Below, piece by piece: positions 57,428-64,000 of a stretch of DNA of 64,000 bases. The translations under genes and the position numbers were made by a program. A model generated the notes under the pieces. That model searched no databases, was not told the DNA's origin, and worked only from the letters and a program-made list of their open reading frames with translations. The stretch comes from Pseudovirgaria hyperparasitica. Lineage: Eukaryota; Ascomycota; Dothideomycetes; Acrospermales; Acrospermaceae. Location of the stretch: assembly GCF_010093815.1 (NCBI RefSeq), contig NW_022985557.1, positions 1 to 64,000 on the forward strand, in the 5' to 3' direction. The first letter of the stretch is position 1. Every line of letters starts with the position of its first letter.

Positions 57428-60015
57428 CTAGAACCTTACCAACACCTCACTGTCCGAATCGTCCTCCCAATGCTCATCAGGTTGATCATCTTGATCATCT
57501 TGATGATCATCTTGATCATCTTGATGATCATCAGGCAGCTGATATTTCAAATCCGTGTGCTCCGGCGTCGACCTCTCGTCCGTCAACAATGACTCAACTT
57601 CGCCAACATCCAATCCCGGACATTCAGACCCGTCACTGTGCAGCTCAAGCTCATCCTCTATCGATCTAATCGCATGTCCGCACGGACATGGGCTATGAGT
57701 TCGAGAATAGATAGTCGTGTTGTATGCCATCCATGTATTATGTGATTCCACAGACGAGGGGGGGGACTCTTCGGAGTGAAGAGCCGCGGGTCGTGGTGTA
57801 CGTGGAGGTTGTCCTTCGTTCACGTCGATCGACCTCAGTATACCGAGCTCCTCCCGTTCCCGCTCCCACTCCTCTTCCTTGCTTCTCATGAAAGCTTGCA
57901 TTCGGGAGTCTTCTTCTATGTCTAGTCGACGCTGTTTGGCTTGGTCCATCTCCTTCTTACATTCCGCCCACCGATCGAAAAGCCCTTCCATTGCGATGGC
58001 CGCTTGCTTGCATGATATCACGAAGTCCAAGATTGCCGTTTCCGTGTCTCGAATGCAGTCTGCGGTAGGATAAAAGCTCAAAGGAGGAGGCTCCAGCGCA
58101 GTACACTCTCCTTCAATGTTCATGATTTCGCTGTGGACATGCAATGCTGCCTCGTGGGCTTCCATGAACCCACCTATGCCATCAAATACATCGTTGAGCA
58201 GAGTGTGCAATTGGTCTGCCATGCAAGATTGCTTGGAAACCAACGAGGTACCAAATCCTTCCATTGTCCCTTCATTCGTCTTGGACTCGAACGGCAACTC
58301 GCCAATTTGAACATTCCCAGGCTGCTTGGTATCCAGTATACTATTCAACATCTGCTGTAGCACAGGTGCGCCCCTCTCCTCGTCACTTCGATCGTACCTG
58401 AGTCCTCGCATCATGAAAACTTTGGCATTTTCCAGTAATGGCGAAGCCGTCAGTGACTGTAGTTCCGGCAATGATGGCAAACGAATAGAAGGAGACTTCC
58501 TTTTTACCTCCTTCAACGTAAGTGGTGGGCTAACTTCGGACCGTTCCTCTTTGATTGAATGAAGAGATGTCAATGAGTTCGCTCTCGTCATAGGATTGCC
58601 TTTGCTTCGCTGTTTCCGATAGTACAACCGGTGAGAATGGCGAGCTTTAGCAGGCAAGCTCGCGCTGCGCTGCGGCGCTGACGATCCCCGCGAAAACAGG
58701 TGTTTGTCGAATGCCCAGTGGATAAGGCTATTGGACCGTAGATTGGACCGGGTCGTGCCTGAATTGATATTGGGCGTAGGGACACCGACAGGCGTGGGAT
58801 GTCTCTCGATAGGGATAGAGATAGCAGAGCTACGAGAACTGAAAGTCGGAAAGCCAAGCCACGCCACTGATTTCCCGATGAATTTCTTGAAGCCTCGGCG
58901 TTTTCGGCCATGAGTTTGATGCACATGGGCCTTAGTCGGCCTTTGACTTTCTTTGTTAACTGCAAAATCGATGAGGAGTGGGGTATCCATCTCGATGGAT
59001 CTCAAAGAAGCCCGGGCAGACGAATCGAGGAACGTGTCGAGCATAGTGGAAGGTCGATCGATAACGACAGAAGATCCTATTTGATGGGCAGAGTTAGTCT
59101 CGAATTTGATCGTGTCATGTTCTTGGCCCGAAGGTTCAAACCGATTAGGGGAGGGGGACACGTACGTCGTTGGCTAGCAGAGTCATTTGGCTTCACTGTT
59201 GATGCGAAAGATAGATTATCTTGCTTGAGAGTCCGTTTTGCTGTTGACGTTTCAGCCGGTGCAGGATATGTGCCACCATCAGATGACACGGCGCTGCGAT
59301 GAGAAGGGGGAACAGAGCTCTCCTCCAGGAGAGGGGCGAGACGCTGAATCAGAGACGGCGAATCTGCATCTGATGGTGCAGCAGCACTATCGACACGCTG
59401 TTTATTCCTCTCGTTGTATTCAAGGATTTTAGCGATTGTTGGAGTCATCGAGATATTCGACGAACTGGTCGAGACTGGCCGTTCCGACTGCTTGGTGTTG
59501 GGTGTTTGTGGACGATCTTCGAAATTGAAGAGCCCAAGCTGTTCACCAACACTCCTCTCTTGGGGATGAGATTTTCCTTTTCCTTTGAACTTTACTTTAC
59601 TGCAAGACTCGGCTTCTTTTCCGAACGCCATCTTGCTCCACGGTACAATTTCGTCAACGGAGGTTACACTTGGATTGTATAGTCCAGTCGCACGAGCCAA
59701 GTTGGTCAGAAAAGATGATAGATCTAACAGCTCTGACCCTGGGGACCGTCGAGGTCGTCGGCGAGTCGGAAGTAGAATTGAGCGAATTCGACGACGGACG
59801 ATCATGAATCGGCTCTGCTTAGGAGGTTGGTCTGATGCTGAGTGTACCGAGCTCTGCGTTTGGCTATTCTTCTCGTCTGATTCTGGTGTTGCAGGTCTCC
59901 CACTGCTAATTGACATACGTAGCGACGGTTGAATAATATCTTCCTGGATCGACAGAGTGGTGGGTCCATTGTGAGCCTTTTTCGAGCCCATAGCGAAGCT
60001 GAGCGGGTTCTTCAT
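57428..60015 (-). CDS. Large Ser-rich protein of unknown function with acidic Asp/Gln repeat tail
   Basis: Two exons, 60015-59166 and 59076-57428, give 832 residues. The 89-base intron has donor GTACGT and branch GACTAAC, and keeps phase 1. I do not recognise the family. The N-terminal half is disordered with basic patches (MIVRRRIRSILLPTRRRPRR, GRKRRGFKKFIGK). A more ordered region at about residues 500-690 includes LHTLLNDVFDGIGGFMEAHE and a long charged helix (KKEMDQAKQRRLDIEEDSRM then EEEWEREREELG) likely to form a coiled coil. The tail has repeats of DDHQDDQ ending in an acidic WEDDSDSE. A similar layout occurs in fungal cortical or cytoskeletal scaffold proteins, but that is only a guess. 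The upstream ATG at 60189 is less likely. Confidence 0.7.
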
Positions 60016-60519
60016 GGTGTGCAAGAGAAGGGTAAAAGGTTCCAAGCGAGCGAAATGGTTTCCTAAAAATGTAGGGTTAATTGTGCTATGTTGAGAGAAA
60101 TAGAATAATGCTAGTAAGAAGAAGACATCATGAGACAACAAACGAGAACAACATATTGTTCGGAACGCCAGCCAGAAAGCGGAAGCCACGTTGAATGTAC
60201 ATCAGTGTGGACCTGGGATTGAGGAGCCACCATGAAAGGCGATTGAAAGGGTAAGAACGATCGAGCATATCCACCACCGCACTTTCTCGATCTGTCGATT
60301 CGGGCTCCTCAGGAAACTTCATTGTATCTAAGGAGATCAGGTTTCCCATTCAGCTCGAGACGTAGAACTACCAACCTGACAGTGCTATGCATGCGCACTT
60401 TCGGCTCATGTCAAGTACTCATCTCTCCCACTCGCTGACAATCCCTCAACCTCTTTCATGCCAAGCCATCCACTCACTCGACGACTGATTCCTCTTTCAA
60501 GCATGGGAACCGTGTCTCT
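60016..60519. other. Intergenic; possible upstream exon or uORF
   Basis: The 5' leader of the large Ser-rich gene, plus the 3' flank of the Elp6 gene. A 73-codon frame at 60128-60349 (minus) looks somewhat protein-like (ESTDRESAVVDMLDRSYPF), but I found no good splice to the next exon. It could be a uORF or an alternative first exon. Confidence 0.35.
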
Positions 60520-61563
60520 TCATCCAGCATTTGTCCCAGCTCCCCTCTCAAAGACCTTCACCCCGCCGTCCCCTCCCACGTAATACAACAGCTCTTTCTC
60601 CAAATTCACTCCATTCTCTCTCCCAGACTCCTCGTCGTCTCCATCCCAGGCCCCACCCCTCCCTACACATAGCACTCCACTGACATCTCTCGCAACCCCT
60701 GAATCCAAGAGCCTCAAGCCCACCACCCTCGTCGCTGTATGCCCCAATCCCACAACCAGATTCGCATGCTCGCGCTCCAGCGGCGTCGGTGTATGTGTCA
60801 GATGCACCAGTGGCGAGTCAGCGGGCAGTGATATTATTGATGAAGCTGCAAGAGTGCGGATGTGGAGGAGAGAAGAGAGGAATGCATGGACTGGGGTCAA
60901 GGTGGCGGAGAGGAGAATTGAGGGGTCGTCGAGGATGAGGAGCGTGCGTGAAGGAGGTGATGAAGGAGACGATGAAGAGGCCGAGGAGAGGGCGGACTGT
61001 ATTGTCTGTTCGACGTGTGCAAGATCGGGGGATGTAAGAGTCGCTATATATTTCGGCTTCATCGAGGGCTCAGCAGACGACTGTGCCAGTGCGGATTGTG
61101 TCTTCCCGCGGATCGATAGTCCTCGTGCATTTTGCGTGACTGCGAGAGGAGCTCGTCCAGGGATTCCTGAAGGCGAAGATGAAGACACTGTCACACTTGC
61201 AGATGCTGGCACCACTCCGTCCTCCCGCAAGAACAATTCGCCCAACCCGTCCACAAACGCGAACCTCCCTTCGACCCCCAATTTCGTCAGATCCAATCCA
61301 ACACTCCTCCTTGCCTCTGTCCTCCAGAAATCCCAATCTCTTAGAAAGCTCACCAATACGACCTTCACATCGCCATTACTTGCCAATCTGCTGCTCTCAG
61401 CCTCATCTCCATTCTTGCCTTTTGTGTCGAATGCGCCGAGTATGTAGCGGAGTATAAGCCAATTTGTGCTCGCACCAAGGACGCTAGTGAGGAGAGTGAG
61501 AGAGTCGGGTGGTGCGAGGGAGACATATGGGTGCAGCAATGGTGGAATGCGCGGTGGTGGCAT
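60520..61563 (-). CDS. ELP6: Elongator complex subunit Elp6
   Basis: A single exon of 347 residues from ATG 61563, chosen over an upstream in-frame ATG at 61731 because PRIPPLLHPYVSLAPPDSLT is the family-typical start. It has the RecA-like Elp4/5/6 fold: SLTLLTSVLGASTNWLILRY, VVLVSFLRDWDFWRTEARR, GRFAFVDGLGELF, then RTLLILDDPSILL and LLHIRTLAASSIISLPAD. No Walker A is seen, as usual for Elp6. Elp4/5/6 form a ring that docks on Elongator (Elp1-3) and helps modify wobble uridines of tRNA. The middle is a long Ser/Ala linker. The C-terminal Gly-rich part (VGGDGGVKVFERG) is ordinary for filamentous fungi. Confidence 0.82.
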   Translation of the reverse strand: MPPPRIPPLLHPYVSLAPPDSLTLLTSVLGASTNWLILRYILGAFDTKGKNGDEAESSRLASNGDVKVVLVSFLRDWDFWRTEARRSVGLDLTKLGVEGRFAFVDGLGELFLREDGVVPASASVTVSSSSPSGIPGRAPLAVTQNARGLSIRGKTQSALAQSSAEPSMKPKYIATLTSPDLAHVEQTIQSALSSASSSSPSSPPSRTLLILDDPSILLSATLTPVHAFLSSLLHIRTLAASSIISLPADSPLVHLTHTPTPLEREHANLVVGLGHTATRVVGLRLLDSGVARDVSGVLCVGRGGAWDGDDEESGRENGVNLEKELLYYVGGDGGVKVFERGAGTNAG

Positions 61564-61864
61564 TATGCTTTGAAAAGACACCCGGGGTTCTTTTTTTTTT
61601 TGGCGAAAGTCACAATCTGGAGCTTGTAGGATCTTTAGCGGGTGCACGTCATTTCTTAGGTTTTTGGGGTTGGGGGCGTGCCTGGCGGGGTCGTGGGGTG
61701 GTTGGATCAGTTGTATCAGGGGAAAACGCACAAGTACTAAGGCACCCTAGTTCTGACTACACATCTTTGGAGTTCGTTTTCCGTGGCGGTATGTATGTTC
61801 TGTATATATATATGATGTCTATCTATGGGTATCATGAAGCTTCAAACATCAAGAACGCCCTCAA
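61564..61864. other. Intergenic, T run
   Basis: 301 bases holding the Elp6 promoter. A poly-T run lies near 61592-61602 and a TATATATATA at about 61805. No gene. Confidence 0.5.
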
Positions 61865-63548
61865 TCACGCGGCTCTCTGTGCCTCTATCAACAGCGACAA
61901 ATCTCCCTGAACGTCCAACCCATCCAGCCCATTAAACCCATCCTCGACAACCCATCTCTGGCCTGGCTTATGCAAGACCTCACAAGCCTTGCCTACCAAC
62001 AGCAACCCGGGCGGCCTACTCCCTTCCTCCTCGACCGCTGCACACACGTATTGCAACGTCGTCCTCACAACCCTTTGATCTGGGCAACTTGCCCGTTCCA
62101 ACACCGCACATGGTGTTGTGCTGGGCCAGCTTTTGCCCTCACCAATGAGACTCTCCACCAGAGCACTCAAACGATGTAGCGCCATCAAGAACACCACAGT
62201 CCTCGATTCCACATATTCGGGGCTCTCCAGCATCGCGCCCTTCCTCCCGGTTCCCGTACAGATAAGCACCTGATCCGCCACGCCTCGATGCGTACACGGT
62301 ATCCCAGCAAACAAAGGTGCACTCAATGCGCTCGTGATGCCCGGCAGCACAGTTGGCGTGAATCCATGCTCTCTGAAAAAATCGAATTCCTCCGCCCCTC
62401 GACCGTAAATATAGGGGTCCCCTTGTTTTAGTCTCACAACCCGCTTGCCGGCACGAAGGCCCTCAAGACCCATCCGTAGAAGCTCATCTTGGGCAGCGTC
62501 GGCGTTGCCGGGGAATTTACGCGCGATGTAGACTGTGGCCCGACGCGGGACAAGGTCAAGTACGGGCGATGGAACAAGTTTGTCAGCGAGGACAAGATCG
62601 GCGGAGAGGATTGCTTTATGTGTTGCGGTTGTGAGGAGATCTGGGTTACCGGGTCCAGAGCCCGCGAGCGCGATGCGACCGCCTTGAGTGCGCGTGTCGA
62701 GAGTGGCAGGCTTGAGACCAGAGGAGTCGCTAGACGTGTAGCTACGCAACACAGAGTCGACGTCTGCGTCTGTGATTGCAGCGAGACGGCGCAGCGGCCA
62801 GTACTCACAAATCTGCGCGAGCCATCTTATCCTTCTCATCTTCGCAGCCTCAGCATCTTCAGGCGTCACTAATTGATTGAAAGTAGCCGTCTGCCCCGAG
62901 TCTTCTTCATCGGCTTCGTGGTCCATGGCGAGCTCTGCAGCATGGTCTTCCTCCCATATTCTGCGACGCATGGTGCCGAGGCGCTCCACGGCCTGGCCGA
63001 TGTGTGAAGGGAGGGCGGAGACGACCTCGCGGCGAATGCGGGCAGCGAGCTTGCAGCCCTTGCCGGAGGTTGTGACGCCAATTTGGAGAGCGCCGTCTGT
63101 GTGCGTGGAGAGAAGGGTGAAGGTACAGAGATTAGGGGCGTCGGCGACGTTTATGGGGATACGGAGGCGGCGGCAGAGGGTCGAGATGTGTGTGCCTTGA
63201 GTACGTCAATAGGTGATCGTGCAGTCTGAATATCCATCTTCTGTACTCACTGAGTGGGTTCTTCGACCCAAGAGTTACAAAGACTGCGTCCACGACACGG
63301 TCCGTCTCGTCCCTCCCTAGGCTAGTCAAGTCCTCATCGCGAAAGTCGCGCTTGATCCATTCGACGTCGCCTTCATCTACCCGCTTCGTTACACCATAAT
63401 GCACAGTAGCGTGCTCGGATGCAATGAGCTTGGGGATCGCGCCGACCTCGAGCGAGCGCGTACACCTTGCGCCAGCCAGGGGATTTGAGCCGATGATCAA
63501 GTGGACATGTGAGGTGGAGTCCACAGCTGTGAGAAGCGCAGGAGACAT
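61865..63548 (-). CDS. MET1: Uroporphyrinogen-III C-methyltransferase (Met1-type siroheme synthesis)
   Basis: Two exons, 63548-63251 and 63195-61865, give 542 residues. The 55-base intron (GTGAGT ... TCAAG) joins GSKNPLSTHISTLCRRLRIP in phase 1. The N-terminal 230 residues form a CysG/Met8-like Rossmann and dimer domain: HVHLIIGSNPLAGARC, INVADAPNLCTFTL and IGVTTSGKGCKLAARIRREV. The C-terminal half is an SAM-dependent SUMT: IALAGSGPGNPDLLTT, ADLVLADKLV, VVRLKQGDPYIYGRGAEE and GIPCTHRGVADQVLICTGTG. It methylates uroporphyrinogen III twice to precorrin-2 on the way to siroheme, the cofactor of sulfite and nitrite reductases. Whether the N-terminal part still oxidises precorrin-2 is not clear from sequence. 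The ATG at 63548 is preferred to an upstream TTG. Confidence 0.9.
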
Positions 63549-64000
63549 CGAGGAAGTGTTCGCACTGGTGAGCAGAGCAGTGAGCGATGAGGGTTGCAAT
63601 ATCTGCGTCTGAAGAGACAGCTGATTGCTGCTTGTTCAGGATAGAGGGTCGGAAAGCGATGTACAAGGAGGCACATCCAGCACCACACAAGAGACCATGA
63701 TGTCTGGACGTGATTGTTATATTATACTGCAATGAAGCCAAGAGTCTCTCGCGACGGAGAAATCGGCTCGTCGAAACGGGTCGTCGAATGAAAGCGCGCG
63801 CATTTGTCTGTTAGTGATGGTGCAATCTGCTCCCGATGCCGGCTTCTGGAAGTTTTCTCTGCCCCGATAACGATAAGATGCCGGGCTAAGCCTAAAAGAG
63901 TAGTCTGTCCTCTTTTTCTGTTCGTCCACCGCGGAGATGGAAGGCGTGTGTTGACGCTGCCGTGGAGATGCGCATCGATGTGAAGTGAATAGGCCAGAAC
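63549..64000. other. Upstream region of MET1, window end
   Basis: 452 bases with overlapping short frames on both strands, none family-like. Presumably the MET1 promoter and part of an intergenic region that runs off the window. Confidence 0.45.

Noticed and set aside
1-64000. tRNA, rRNA and CRISPR features
   Set aside because: No convincing tRNA or rRNA sequence was seen on reading, and spaced direct repeats of CRISPR type are absent, as expected in a fungal chromosome.

Overview
This window is the left end of a chromosome from a filamentous ascomycete (Pezizomycotina, quite possibly a Dothideomycete). It opens with about 16 copies of CCCTAA. Its genes have short introns (47-89 bases) with CTRAC-type branch points. 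Its repeats carry the C-to-T marks of repeat-induced point mutation (RIP), and the gene families (Zn2Cys6 factor, DAL5-type transporter, fungal opsin) are typical of this group. The species cannot be fixed from sequence alone.

Region 1 (1-15.9 kb) is subtelomeric. After the telomere come about 5 kb of RIP-worn DNA with no working gene and two near-identical 33-base palindromes. A small gene island follows (5.1-7.8 kb) with a fungal protein bearing a Trp-rich C-terminal repeat, a possible J-domain relic and an APH-fold kinase. Next is AT-rich debris and a 7.4-kb Ty3/Gypsy LTR element (8494-15877) with 228-base LTRs and a perfect 5-base target duplication. The element is RIP-broken throughout except at its two outer edges.

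Region 2 (16-32 kb) is a sparse accessory zone: a divergent protein kinase, a broken FHA-kinase gene, two unrecognised proteins, a PhzF-like enzyme, a TAP-like alpha/beta hydrolase with a frame problem, and an ankyrin protein, separated by long stretches without genes.

Region 3 (37-64 kb) is ordinary gene space: a DAL5-type transporter, an AhpD-like protein, a cytochrome b5 reductase-type flavoprotein and a Zn2Cys6 factor. Then comes a complete carotenoid/retinal/opsin cluster: carX (carotenoid oxygenase), carRA (lycopene cyclase/phytoene synthase), carB (phytoene desaturase) and carO (rhodopsin). By the known pathway, carRA and carB convert geranylgeranyl diphosphate to beta-carotene and related carotenes, carX cleaves these to retinal, and retinal is the chromophore of the opsin, which keeps the residues of a light-driven proton pump. 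carX and carRA diverge from a shared 821-base promoter holding a GATNC-CGATN motif of the kind bound by White Collar complexes; CGAT clusters also lie upstream of carO. After the cluster come a large unrecognised Ser-rich protein, Elp6 and a Met1-type siroheme enzyme.

Several gene models were rebuilt by joining exons with matching splice sites and phase. The longest open frames give wrong N termini for carX, carO and the PhzF gene.
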